Source: Gemmatimonadota bacterium (GTDB taxonomy: Bacteria; Gemmatimonadota; Gemmatimonadetes; Gemmatimonadales; Gemmatimonadaceae). From it: a DNA stretch of 64,000 nt. The DNA lies in assembly GCA_016191225.1 (NCBI GenBank), contig JACPPC010000004.1:47723-111722 (forward strand), read 5' to 3'. Under the pieces are notes generated by a model. That model saw only the letters and a program-made list of their open reading frames with translations, had not been told where the DNA came from and searched no databases. The translations under genes were made by a program, and so were the position numbers. Shown piece by piece: positions 27,563 to 36,063 of this stretch (the stretch's first letter is position 1; each line of letters starts with the position of its first letter).

Positions 27563-28873
27563 CTAGCGAACCGTGGCGTAGCGAGCGACCGCGTCCTGCC
27601 TGAGCGCGGCAAAGGCCTCCATGAAGAACCTGGCTTCCTGCTCCTCGCTCAGCCCCGCGTAGTCGCCGAAGACGCCGGCGCCGAGGTAGCCGAGCCACCG
27701 CACCACGGCACTCTCGCGCACGAAGACGCGCGCATTGCGCGAGATCGTGGTCTCGGCACCGGGGTTGTCGCGGATCACGATCCGGAGGAGCGATCCCTCG
27801 CCCTCGAATGGGCGGCTGCGAGCGCCCGTCACGATGCGCGCGAGGAAGGTGGGAAGGTGCCAGCGCGGCGGCTTGCGGAAGTGCATCTCCCAGCCGCGCT
27901 CGGTGGCGGTGCGCACCACGGAGAAGTCGCTGGCGAGATCCGAGATCCCGACGGAGAACATCCCCGCCTTCATGAAGATCTCGCTCGTGAGGGTGAGCTT
28001 GTCGGGGAGCGGCCGTGCCGGCCCCTCGAATGGGGCGAGCTGCCCCTTGTCGATGCGCCAGCGGAACTGGATGACGTTCTTGCGGCCGTCGCCCCAGAAC
28101 CACCTCGCCCCGGTGGCGTCGGTGAGCACCAGGCCGTAGCGCGACGAGCCGACATGCCGGTCGAAGAAGGCGGCGAGGGCGGGCATGGTGGCGCGAATCC
28201 GGTCGGGATGGACGCGCACGGCGAAGGTGACCGCGTGCGAGCCGTCGCCGAGGGGCGTGGCGCGCAAGGTGTCGATGTCGACCAGGCGCCCGAGCGCAGC
28301 GGCCGAGTGTGGCGCGAGGGTGTGGAGTTCGGCGCGCATCTCCTGCTCGCTCCGGCCGGCCGGCGAGGCGAGGAGTGCCGCGAACATCTCCGCGAACTCG
28401 GCCGACGACACCGTGCCGACGGCGAAGTCGACCGCCGATGCCCACTCCCAGTCGCCGGCGGGAAGCTTGCGCAGCGTGGTGTGGTGCCGGCCGTCGGCGA
28501 GGGCCGCGATCGGGGGAAGCAGCGCCTGCTCGCGCATGGTGTAGCCGGCGGGGAGGAGCGAGCCAACGGCGGTGAAGGTCGCGGCCGAGTCGGTGCGGGC
28601 GACCCAGACCGCGGTGTCGTTCCAGATGGTGGAGGGCGACAGCGCGCCCTTGCCGATGCGCTGGCGGGCGGTGGCGAAGCGCGGCTCGCGATGGACCTGC
28701 GTGAAGCGGGCCCCGAGGGCGGTGAAGAGCTGCCCGGCGTTGCGGGCTCGCTCGTCGTCGCTGGCGCCGAGGGCATCGACGGGGGCGCGGCAGGCGCTCG
28801 CGCCAAGGAAGGTGGCGAGGGCCCAGGCGGCGAGCAGCGGCGAGTGGAGCGGGGGACGAGCGCGCAGGGAAAT
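27563..28873 (-). CDS. Putative lipoprotein of unknown function (start codon unclear)
   Basis: About 436 residues with a hydrophobic segment LLAAWALATFLGASAC near the N-terminus, a plausible lipoprotein signal. The body lacks a recognised domain; WEWASAVDFAVGTVSSAEF, SRYGLVLTDATGARWFWGDGRKN and a C-terminal FFMEAFAALRQDAV stand out. No ATG, GTG or TTG precedes the signal segment in frame; ATT at 28871-28873 and CTG at 28865-28867 are the nearest candidates. The coding frame continues open far upstream, but that part overlaps tRNA-Gln antisense and is not credible. Confidence 0.55.
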   Translation of the reverse strand: MSLRARPPLHSPLLAAWALATFLGASACRAPVDALGASDDERARNAGQLFTALGARFTQVHREPRFATARQRIGKGALSPSTIWNDTAVWVARTDSAATFTAVGSLLPAGYTMREQALLPPIAALADGRHHTTLRKLPAGDWEWASAVDFAVGTVSSAEFAEMFAALLASPAGRSEQEMRAELHTLAPHSAAALGRLVDIDTLRATPLGDGSHAVTFAVRVHPDRIRATMPALAAFFDRHVGSSRYGLVLTDATGARWFWGDGRKNVIQFRWRIDKGQLAPFEGPARPLPDKLTLTSEIFMKAGMFSVGISDLASDFSVVRTATERGWEMHFRKPPRWHLPTFLARIVTGARSRPFEGEGSLLRIVIRDNPGAETTISRNARVFVRESAVVRWLGYLGAGVFGDYAGLSEEQEARFFMEAFAALRQDAVARYATVR

Positions 28874-28898
28874 GCCGGGAAGCCGCGACGGCGCGGGG

Positions 28899-28927
28899 TT
28901 GAACGAGCGGGGACTGACGGGTAAACT
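28899..28927 (+). promoter_or_regulatory. Sigma-70-type promoter upstream of tRNA-Gln
   Basis: TTGAAC (28899-28904) and TAAACT (28922-28927) with a 17-base spacer, about 85 bases before the tRNA. It diverges from the leftward lipoprotein gene. Confidence 0.6.
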
Positions 28928-29011
28928 AAGGGTCCTGCCGATACTTGGCGCGACGGGAGACCGGCTGCAGGTCGGGTAAGGACCGACCGTCGGAGCTGCG
29001 GGAAGGCCCAC

Positions 29012-29084
29012 TGCCCCTTGGTGTAACTGGCAACACGCCTGACTCTGGATCAGGAGAGTCCTGGTTCGATCCCAGGAGGGGCAA
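29012..29084 (+). tRNA. tRNA-Gln (CTG)
   Basis: 73-base cloverleaf: acceptor TGCCCCT/AGGGGCA, a U1-A72 pair as usual for bacterial tRNA-Gln, anticodon stem CCTGA/TCAGG around CTCTGGA (anticodon CTG, reads CAG), T arm CCTGGTTCGATCCCAGG, discriminator A at 29084. CCA is not encoded. Confidence 0.96.
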
Positions 29085-29099
29085 TTCGAGCAGCGCGAA

Positions 29100-29129
29100 G
29101 CCCGGCGACCACGAGAGTGGTGGCCGGGC
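29100..29129 (+). terminator. Intrinsic-type terminator after tRNA-Gln
   Basis: GCCCGGC-G-ACCAC-GAGA-GTGGT-G-GCCGGGC forms a 12-pair stem with one internal G-G and a four-base loop, followed by TTT. It sits 15 bases after the tRNA. Confidence 0.75.
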
Positions 29130-29199
29130 TTTGGCGTACAACGAGGCGCGCGAGCGCCGTACCCGTGAACCGATGCCGTGACGAGTGTCCGAGCGCCGG

Positions 29200-30297
29200 C
29201 TACGGCCTTCCCGCCACGCCGATCGCCGCGATGGTCTCGCCCTTGCCCATCGACGGCACCGGCCGCACGTAGAGCACGATCCCGTCCGCCGGCGACGTCG
29301 CCACCTCGATCTCGCGCCCGAGGTAGTCGGTGGTGCGTCCAAGCCGCGTGCCCTTGCCGACGCGCTGGTCGCGCCGGACCTCGGGATGGAAGATGCCGTT
29401 CACACCCGACGTGACCGAGAGCATCCCGGTGAGCCAGACCGGGCGCCGCACCGGCGTCGCCCTGCGGTCGAGCATCTTGAGCTGCGCCATGGCGCCGAAG
29501 ACGCCGGCGACCAGCGTGTCGATGTCGGCCCGGGTCGAGATGCCGGCGTACCCGGCTTCCACCGTGATCGACGGCTTGCCACGCGTCGTCGCGGTGTTCT
29601 CGAGGTAGCGCGAGGCCGCGGGGTCGCGCGGGCGGTCGCGCGAGACGACGATGTGGTCGAGCCCGAAGGCGAGCACGAGGGCCTTCGACGCGGAGTCCTG
29701 CGCGGCGTTTCCGCTCACGGTCCAGTAGCTGAAGGGGCGGAGGCTCTCGTCGAGGTCGCCGCCGTGCATGTCGATGAGGTGGTCGGCGGGCTCGACGACG
29801 GCGCGGGTGATGGCCGCGGAAGCACGCTCCGTCTGCGATCCGTTGGGATTGCCCGGATAAAAGCGGTTCATGTTCTTGCCGTCGACCGGATTGAGGTGCG
29901 GGGTCATCCGCTCGAACGACGGAATGTTCACCAGCGGGACGACGATCACGGTGCCGCGCACCTTGCCGGCGTCGAGCCGCTGGATGAGGGCCTCGGCGGC
30001 GAGGATCGAGGCGTACTCGGTGCCGTGCGCGCCGGCGACGACGGCCAGCACGGGTCCCGGGCGGGCGCCGTGCACGACGGCCACGGGGATGTCGAGCGCG
30101 GCGTCGACCCCCGCGGGAACGGCGAGGACGCCGGTGGCCTTCTCGCCGCGACGGGCGGTGGCGGAGCCGACGGTGAAGGCGGGGTGCGGGTCGGGTTGCT
30201 GGGCGGGGAGGGGACGGGCGGTCGCACCGGCGAGCGGCGCGGCGATCAGGAACGGCAGCGAGATCGCACGAAGGCGGGAGGGCATGGGCGATCGCAT
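29200..30297 (-). CDS. Secreted succinylglutamate desuccinylase/aspartoacylase-like carboxypeptidase
   Basis: 365 residues with a signal peptide ending about RPLPAQQ. The AstE/AspA (M14-related) zinc site is visible: GAHGTEY (His and Glu ligands) at ~97-103 and LIDMHGGD with the third His at ~175. NMNRFYPGNPNG is the family's conserved substrate loop. The C-terminal ~100 residues form the beta-barrel-like part (PSMGKGETIAAIG at the end). Probably deacylates or deamidates a small periplasmic substrate. A second ATG (30285) four codons in is possible. Confidence 0.85.
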   Translation of the reverse strand: MRSPMPSRLRAISLPFLIAAPLAGATARPLPAQQPDPHPAFTVGSATARRGEKATGVLAVPAGVDAALDIPVAVVHGARPGPVLAVVAGAHGTEYASILAAEALIQRLDAGKVRGTVIVVPLVNIPSFERMTPHLNPVDGKNMNRFYPGNPNGSQTERASAAITRAVVEPADHLIDMHGGDLDESLRPFSYWTVSGNAAQDSASKALVLAFGLDHIVVSRDRPRDPAASRYLENTATTRGKPSITVEAGYAGISTRADIDTLVAGVFGAMAQLKMLDRRATPVRRPVWLTGMLSVTSGVNGIFHPEVRRDQRVGKGTRLGRTTDYLGREIEVATSPADGIVLYVRPVPSMGKGETIAAIGVAGRP

Positions 30298-30416
30298 CGG
30301 CGGCGAAGAGAAGGAGGGACGGGCGCGTGCTAATCTGGCGTCGCGCGCCCCCGTGGGCGAGCCGGTGTCGCGAATCACGAGCCGGCGATGTACCGTCCAG
30401 TCGACAGCTGCGGACG

Positions 30417-30448
30417 CGGTCGCGGGCGGCCAGTGGCCTCCGCGACCG
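30417..30448. other. Strong hairpin upstream of aidB
   Basis: CGGTCGCGG (30417-30425) pairs perfectly with CCGCGACCG (30440-30448), with GGCC/GGCC able to pair inside. It ends 36 bases before the aidB GTG and could be an operator or an RNA structure; nothing decides which. Confidence 0.35.
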
Positions 30449-30484
30449 GTCCATGCACCATACTGACCGGATCGGGAGACTCCC

Positions 30485-32134
30485 GTGAACTCGCCCACGC
30501 ATGTCGTCACCAACCAGTTCGACGAGCTGACCGGCTACAACCTGTTCGCCACCGACGCGCCGTTGCACGAGGCGCTGGAGCGTGCCGGAGCGGGCGCGTT
30601 CGTGCCACAACTCGACGCCTACGGTGCCCGCGTGGGCCGCGCGGAGACGTACGCCCTCGCCGCGGAGGCCAACCGGCGGGCGCCGGAACTCCACGCCTTC
30701 GACTCCCGCGGCCGGCGCGTGGACGAGGTGCGATTCCACCCGAGCTGGCACACGCTGATGGCGATGTACCGCGGCGAGGGGCTGGTGGCGCTCCCGTTCC
30801 GCGACACCCGCACGGGGCGCTGGGCGGCGTGGGCCGCCGGGTTCTACCTGCACGGGCAGGTGGAGGCGGGAACGCTCTGCCCCGCCACGATGACGCAGGC
30901 GTGCATTCCCCTCCTGCAGCGGGAGCCGGCGCTGTGGGCGCTGCTGCGCGACAAGCTGTACGACGAGCGGTACGACGCCAGCGACGTGCCCCTCGACCGG
31001 AAGCCGTCGGCGTGGATCGGGATGGGCATGACCGAGAAGCAGGGGGGATCGGACGTGCGTGCCAACACCACCGCCGCCACGCCGGTGGGCGCCGGCGGTC
31101 GCGGCGGCGAGTACCTGCTGCGCGGCCACAAGTGGTTCTACTCGGCGCCGATGAGCGATGCCCACCTCGTGGTCGCCCTCACGCCGGGGGGCGGGCCGGG
31201 CTGCTTCTACGTGCCGCGGTGGCGTCCCGACGGGAGCCGGAACGCCGTGCTGGTGCAGCAGCTCAAGGACAAGGTGGGGAACCGCAGCAACTCCAGCAGC
31301 GAGGTCGAGTTCGACGGTGCGTGGGGCGTGCTGATCGGCGAGGAAGGGCGGGGGATCCCGACGATCATCGAGATGGCGAGCTACACGCGCCTCAACTGCG
31401 TGGTCGGCAGCGCGGCGATGCTGCGACAGTGCCTGGTGCAGGCGCTCGCGTACGCGCGGCAACGCGTCGCGTTCGGCCGCGTGCTCGCGGAACAGCCGCT
31501 GATGCGCGCGGTGCTGGCCGACCTCGCCATCGAGGGCGAGGCGGCGATGGTGCTGCTGATGCGCCTGGCCGAGGCGTACGAGCGGGGCGACGACCCGGCG
31601 CACCGGCCCTGGAAGCGGGTGATGACGCCGGCGGCGAAGTTCTGGGTCTGCAAGCGCGCCGTGGAGCTGGCCGGCGAGGCGATGGAGGTCTTTGGCGGAA
31701 ACGGGTACGTCGAGGAGAGCATCATGGCGCGGATCTACCGCGAGGCGCCGGTGAACTCGATCTGGGAGGGGTCGGGGAACGTGATGTGCCTGGACGTGAT
31801 CCGGGCGATCGCGAAGGAGCCGGCCGCGGCGGCGGCGCTGCTGGACGAGCTCGCGCGAGACGGTGGTGACGAGCCGCGGCTGCGCCGCGAGCTGGATGGG
31901 CTGCGGCGGCTCTTCGATGCACCTGGCGAACACCGCGAGGGGCTCGGCCGGCGGCTGGCCGAGCGGCTGGTGCTGGTGGCGCAGGGCTGCCTGCTGCGGC
32001 GGCACGCGCCGGGGTTCGTGACCGAGGCGTTCATCGCGACGCGCTTCGACGAGGGCTGGGGGCGGGTGGCCGGCGCGGTCGACTGCCGGAACGTGGACGT
32101 GGGGGCCCTGCTCGGGCGCGCCTTCCCGGCCTGA
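30485..32134 (+). CDS. aidB: AidB family acyl-CoA dehydrogenase
   Basis: 549 residues, very close in layout to E. coli AidB (541). WIGMGMTEKQGGSDVRANTT, KWFYSAPMSDAHLV, KDKVGNRSNSSSEVEF, AMEVFGGNGYVEES and VNSIWEGSGNVMCLDVIRA are AidB signatures. AidB binds FAD and DNA and belongs to the adaptive response to alkylating agents; its physiological substrate is uncertain. No ada or alkB gene is nearby. GTG start at 30485, with a GGGAGA ribosome site. Confidence 0.93.
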   Translation: MNSPTHVVTNQFDELTGYNLFATDAPLHEALERAGAGAFVPQLDAYGARVGRAETYALAAEANRRAPELHAFDSRGRRVDEVRFHPSWHTLMAMYRGEGLVALPFRDTRTGRWAAWAAGFYLHGQVEAGTLCPATMTQACIPLLQREPALWALLRDKLYDERYDASDVPLDRKPSAWIGMGMTEKQGGSDVRANTTAATPVGAGGRGGEYLLRGHKWFYSAPMSDAHLVVALTPGGGPGCFYVPRWRPDGSRNAVLVQQLKDKVGNRSNSSSEVEFDGAWGVLIGEEGRGIPTIIEMASYTRLNCVVGSAAMLRQCLVQALAYARQRVAFGRVLAEQPLMRAVLADLAIEGEAAMVLLMRLAEAYERGDDPAHRPWKRVMTPAAKFWVCKRAVELAGEAMEVFGGNGYVEESIMARIYREAPVNSIWEGSGNVMCLDVIRAIAKEPAAAAALLDELARDGGDEPRLRRELDGLRRLFDAPGEHREGLGRRLAERLVLVAQGCLLRRHAPGFVTEAFIATRFDEGWGRVAGAVDCRNVDVGALLGRAFPA

Positions 32135-32160
32135 CCGAACCGCCGCCGGCGCGGTACTGT
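32131..32160 (+). promoter_or_regulatory. Putative promoter of the lactate permease gene
   Basis: CTGACC (32131-32136) and TACTGT (32155-32160) with an 18-base spacer. The -10 ends nine bases before ATG 32170, again leaving little or no leader. The -35 overlaps the aidB stop. Confidence 0.4.
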
Positions 32161-32169
32161 TTGGCGCGC

Positions 32170-33882
32170 ATGCATCCGGCCTGGCACCAGACCTACGACC
32201 CGCTCGGCAGCGCGCCGGTCTCGACGCTGGCGGCGGCGCTGCCCCTGCTCGTGCTGCTCGGGCTGCTGGCGTCGCACCGGGTGCGGGCGCACGTGGCCGC
32301 GCTCGCGGCGCTGGGGGCGGCGCTGGTGGTCGCGACGGTGGTGTTCGGGATGCCGGTGCGACTCGCGCTGCTCTCCACGCTGCTCGGCGCGCTGTACGGC
32401 TTCTTTCCGATCGGGTGGATCGTGATCCACGTGATCTTCCTGTACTCGCTCACGCAGCAGCGAGGGCATTTCGCGCTGCTGCGCGAGGGGATCACCGGGG
32501 TGACCGGCGACCGGCGGCTGCAGCTGCTGCTGGTGGCGTTCGCGTTCGGGGCGTTCTTCGAGGGGGCGGCGGGGTTCGGCACGCCGGTGGCGATCACGGC
32601 GGCGCTGTTGCTGGGGCTCGGCTTCGCGCCGCTCGAGGCGTCGGCGCTGTCGCTGATCGCCAACACGGCGCCGGTGGCGTTCGGCGCCCTCGGCACGCCG
32701 GTGATCGCGCTGCAGGGAGTGACGGGGCTTGATCTCCACGCGCTGAGCGCGATGATCGGGCACCAGCTGCCAGTGTTCTCCTTGATCGTGCCGTTCTGGC
32801 TGGTCGCCGCGTATGCGGGATGGCGCGGGATGTTGGAGGTGTGGCCGGCGATCTTCGTGTGCGCGGCGGGCTTCGCGGTGCCGCAGTACCTGATGGCGAC
32901 GCTGCACGGGCCGTGGCTGGTGGACGTGACGGCGGCGGCGTGCTCGCTGGCGTGCACGATCGCGTTCCTGCGGCTGTGGAAGCCGCGGGCGTCGGCGTGG
33001 AACGCGGCCGCGGACGGGATGCCGGTGGGCGAGCGGGGGCGCGCGGCCGCGGGTCCCGGTGCGGACGGGGGGGCGCACGCGGTGGCGAGCGAGCCGCCGA
33101 GCGCGGTCATCGCGAGCGCGGTCATCGCGAGCGCGGGCCATCCGCGGCGCCTGCTGGCCTGGATGCCGTGGCTGGCGCTGAGCGTGGTGGTGTTCGCCTT
33201 TGGCCTGCCGATGGTGAAGGCGGCGCTCAACGGCCTGTTCGCGCCCCAGTGGCACGTGCCGGGGCTCGACAAGGGGATCCTGCGCGTGGCGCCGGTGGTC
33301 GCGGTGGACGTGGCGGAGCCGGCGGTGCTGTCGCTCAACGTGCTCTCGGCCACGGGCACGGCGATCCTGCTGGCGGCGCTGTTCAGCGCGCGACTGCTCG
33401 GCTACTCGGTGCGCGAGACGGCGGCCTGCTACTGGAACACGCTCCGGCTGGTGCGCACCTCGCTGCTCACGATCAGCGCGATGATGGCAATCGGCTACCT
33501 GTCGCGTTATGCTGGGCTCGACAGCGTGCTCGGCCTCGCCTTCGCCCACGCCGGGTGGTGGTACCCGTTCTTCGGCACGATGCTGGGCTGGCTGGGGGTC
33601 GCGCTCACGGGGTCGGACACGAGCAGCAACGTGCTGTTCGGCAACCTGCAGGCGGTCACCGCGCGGCAGGTGGGGCTCGACCCGGTGCTGATGGCGGCGG
33701 CGAACAGCTCGGGGGGCGTGATGGGGAAGATGATCGACGCGCAGAGCATCGTGGTGGCGAGCACGGCGACGCGGTTCGCGGGGGAGGAGGGCCGGATCCT
33801 GCGGTATGTGTTCTTTCACAGCGTGGCGCTGGCCGCGCTGGTGGGGGCGTGGGTGATGGCGCAGGCGTACCTGCCGCGCTGA
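32170..33882 (+). CDS. L-lactate permease (LctP family)
   Basis: 570 residues with about 12-14 membrane helices. FFEGAAGFGTPVAITAALLLGLGF, SLIANTAPVAFGALGTP, LTGSDTSSNVLFGNLQ and MAAANSSGGVMGKMIDAQSI are strong LctP/LldP/GlcA signatures. It imports lactate or glycolate with protons. A ~50-residue Ala-rich cytoplasmic loop at ~280-325 contains a 15-base tandem duplication encoding AVIAS twice. TTG at 32161 is an alternative start. Its stop is one base from the converging pilin gene stop. Confidence 0.93.
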   Translation: MHPAWHQTYDPLGSAPVSTLAAALPLLVLLGLLASHRVRAHVAALAALGAALVVATVVFGMPVRLALLSTLLGALYGFFPIGWIVIHVIFLYSLTQQRGHFALLREGITGVTGDRRLQLLLVAFAFGAFFEGAAGFGTPVAITAALLLGLGFAPLEASALSLIANTAPVAFGALGTPVIALQGVTGLDLHALSAMIGHQLPVFSLIVPFWLVAAYAGWRGMLEVWPAIFVCAAGFAVPQYLMATLHGPWLVDVTAAACSLACTIAFLRLWKPRASAWNAAADGMPVGERGRAAAGPGADGGAHAVASEPPSAVIASAVIASAGHPRRLLAWMPWLALSVVVFAFGLPMVKAALNGLFAPQWHVPGLDKGILRVAPVVAVDVAEPAVLSLNVLSATGTAILLAALFSARLLGYSVRETAACYWNTLRLVRTSLLTISAMMAIGYLSRYAGLDSVLGLAFAHAGWWYPFFGTMLGWLGVALTGSDTSSNVLFGNLQAVTARQVGLDPVLMAAANSSGGVMGKMIDAQSIVVASTATRFAGEEGRILRYVFFHSVALAALVGAWVMAQAYLPR

Positions 33883-33883
33883 G

Positions 33884-34420
33884 CTACGGCTTGGCGGGTT
33901 CCTTCGAGGGGAGGACCATCGCGCCGGCGGCCGACCCGCCGCGCGAGCTGCCGAGCACCGTCACGACGGTGGAAGCGCGGTAGCAGGTGACGTTGCCGGC
34001 GGGGTCCGGCCCGGCGCTCGCCCCGCTCGCGGCGGCCTCGAGTTCGCCGGCCAGGACCCGGCACTCCTGGAAGGTCCCCGCGCGGCCGACGGTGGCGCGC
34101 CACGCGGTCGCGGAGGACGCGGTGCCGGCGGCCATGACGAGGATGCCCGGCGACGGCTTCCAGAGCACCTCCCCCTTGTCGTTCAGGATGCCGGCGCTGG
34201 TCGGCATCGCGTACGCATGGTGCTCGGCGAGGTACGCCTCCTGCGCGAGCGCGAGGTTGCGCAGGTCGGAGATGAGCACAGCGTCGTTGGCCTGGACGAC
34301 CGTGCCCTGGTAGCGCGGAATCGCCATCAGGGCGAGGATGCCGATGATGGTGATGACGACCACCAGCTCGACGAGGGTCATGCCGCGTGGGGTCGGCGGC
34401 GCCGCCGGCTCGCGGGGCAT
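33884..34420 (-). CDS. Type IV pilin-like prepilin protein
   Basis: 178 residues. The prepilin peptidase site is clear: leader MPREPAAPPTPRG, cleavage before MTLVE, with Glu at mature position 5, then a hydrophobic helix VVVITIIGILALMAIP. The C-terminal domain has cysteines (ECRV, VTCY) likely forming the disulfide loop. A single such gene away from pilus assembly genes suggests a minor or orphan pilin, or a pseudopilin. ATG 34420 is needed to include the leader. Confidence 0.88.
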   Translation of the reverse strand: MPREPAAPPTPRGMTLVELVVVITIIGILALMAIPRYQGTVVQANDAVLISDLRNLALAQEAYLAEHHAYAMPTSAGILNDKGEVLWKPSPGILVMAAGTASSATAWRATVGRAGTFQECRVLAGELEAAASGASAGPDPAGNVTCYRASTVVTVLGSSRGGSAAGAMVLPSKEPAKP

Positions 34421-34437
34421 CGCCGCCTGCTGGGATC

Positions 34438-36063
34438 TCACGCCTTGACGTGCTTGATCGCGGGAAACGCCTTCCCCACCGCGCTCGCCGTGCGCAGCCC
34501 CACGGCGACGAAGGTGAGGGTGCCGTTGCAGCAGCTCGCGGTCACGTGCGCGGGAGCACCGGCCACGAAGAGGTTCTCGTGGTCGTGCGCGCGCCCCCAC
34601 CCGTCCACGACACTCGACGCCGGGTTGTCGCCCATGCGGCAGCCGCCGGCTGGGTGCTCCTGCCCGATGTCGAGGGCGCTGGACTCGATGCCGATCACCT
34701 TGCCGTCGCCGGCCTTCGCCATCGCCGTGAACCGCGCCTTGATCGTCTCCTCGGCGTAGCCGCGCAACGCTGCCGACTCCGGCGCGTCCTTGAAGGCGAT
34801 GCGCGGCATCGGGTCGCCCCAGCGGTTGCGCACGCTCGCGTCGAGGGTGAGCTCGCTGTCGCGCGCGGGAAGCACGTCGTAGTAGGCGCGCACGCGGGCG
34901 GCGCCGGTCTTCGCCCGGGCCTTCCAGTCGGCGAGGAGGGCGGTGCCGAGGAGGATGTTGCCGGCGTCATCCTTCCAGCGGGCCTCGCGCCCGTTGCTCG
35001 TCTCCCAGACGCGCAGGTCGTGCCGCAGGTAGCGGCTGCTGCGCGGCACGCGCATGAACTGCTTGCTGACGAGCGAGTGCTGCCCGTTCATGCCGGGGTA
35101 CAGCTCGAGCGGCAGCTGGACGTAGGCGTTGATGTTGCGATGGCCGGCGAGGTACTTGCCCACGAGGCCGCTGCGGTTGGCGAGGCCGGTGGGGTGCGCG
35201 TCGGTCGCGGAGAGCAGGAGGAGCTGCGAGGTCCAGGCGTAGCCGGCGGCGAGGACGAAGGTCTTCGCGCGGAACTCGACCTCCTCGGCGGGGCCCGTGG
35301 TGGCGTTGCCGGTGGCGCGGATGATGCGGCCGGACTTCGGGTCGGCGTGGAGCCGGCGCACGAGCACGTTGGTCAACAGCTCGACCCGGCTGGCCTGCAC
35401 GAGCCGGTCGAAGGTCACGTCCGGGGCGTACTTGGCGCCGGTGGGGCAGACGGGGTAGCAGGTGTCGCAGCGCTGGCAGACGGCGCGCCCGTCGTACGCC
35501 ACGGAGTTCTTGGCGCTCGGCTGGCTCCACATCGTGATGCCGGCCCTGGCCGTCCACGCCTGCAGTTGTTGCAGGTTGTACGAAAGCGGGAGCGCCGGCA
35601 TGGGGAAGGGCTTGCCGCGCGGATCCATCGACGGCGGCCCCTGCGCACCGCTCACCCCCATGCGCTCCTCGGCCTCCTGGTAGAACGGGTCGAGGTCGTC
35701 GTAGCTGAAGGGCCAGTCGTCGCCGACGCCGTGCATGGAGCGGAGCTTGAAGTCGTCCGGCGAGTAGCGCGGCGTCACGCCCCCCCAGTGCATGGCGAGG
35801 CCGCCGACGTGCATGTCGGGCGAGAAGCCGTACGCGACGCCGAGGGCGTTCTGGTCGTCGAGGTGGTCCTTGATCCAGGGCGACTCGCCGTAGTCGAGGA
35901 AGCGCTGGCGGGCGCGGTGCCGCTCGGTGAACGGCGTACTCTGGCCGCCGGCCTCGACCACGGTGATGCGGGCCTGGACCTCGTCGGCGATCTTGGCCGC
36001 CATGAGCGCGGCGGTGATTCCCGAGCCGACGATGCAGATGTCAGTGTCGACGACGCGGGTCAT
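34438..36063 (-). CDS. GMC oxidoreductase (FAD-dependent dehydrogenase large subunit)
   Basis: 541 residues. FAD-binding GSGITAALMAAKI at the N-terminus, GGLAMHWGG, HPAGGCRMG and a C-terminal AGAPAHVTASCCNGTLTFVAVGLR fit the glucose/gluconate/sorbitol dehydrogenase type GMC group. CQRCDTCYPVCP near 195 has a C-x2-C-x2-C-x3-CP spacing resembling a ferredoxin cluster site. It overlaps the upstream small subunit by four bases; the pair is probably exported together through the small subunit's Tat signal and feeds electrons to the respiratory chain. Confidence 0.9.
   Translation of the reverse strand: MTRVVDTDICIVGSGITAALMAAKIADEVQARITVVEAGGQSTPFTERHRARQRFLDYGESPWIKDHLDDQNALGVAYGFSPDMHVGGLAMHWGGVTPRYSPDDFKLRSMHGVGDDWPFSYDDLDPFYQEAEERMGVSGAQGPPSMDPRGKPFPMPALPLSYNLQQLQAWTARAGITMWSQPSAKNSVAYDGRAVCQRCDTCYPVCPTGAKYAPDVTFDRLVQASRVELLTNVLVRRLHADPKSGRIIRATGNATTGPAEEVEFRAKTFVLAAGYAWTSQLLLLSATDAHPTGLANRSGLVGKYLAGHRNINAYVQLPLELYPGMNGQHSLVSKQFMRVPRSSRYLRHDLRVWETSNGREARWKDDAGNILLGTALLADWKARAKTGAARVRAYYDVLPARDSELTLDASVRNRWGDPMPRIAFKDAPESAALRGYAEETIKARFTAMAKAGDGKVIGIESSALDIGQEHPAGGCRMGDNPASSVVDGWGRAHDHENLFVAGAPAHVTASCCNGTLTFVAVGLRTASAVGKAFPAIKHVKA

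Noticed and set aside
28937..28944. GCCGATAC sigma-28-like -10 before tRNA-Gln
   Set aside because: No TCAA/TAAA at 15-16 bases; a tRNA is an unlikely sigma-28 target, and a sigma-70-type promoter is present.
28874..32005. Very long leftward open frame continuing upstream of the lipoprotein gene
   Set aside because: It runs antisense through tRNA-Gln, the AstE-like gene and aidB; composition is Arg/His/Pro-rich, typical of a GC-rich shadow frame.
33107..33136. Tandem GCGGTCATCGCGAGC repeat as a regulatory repeat
   Set aside because: It is in frame inside the lactate permease loop and only duplicates AVIAS; a simple slippage event.
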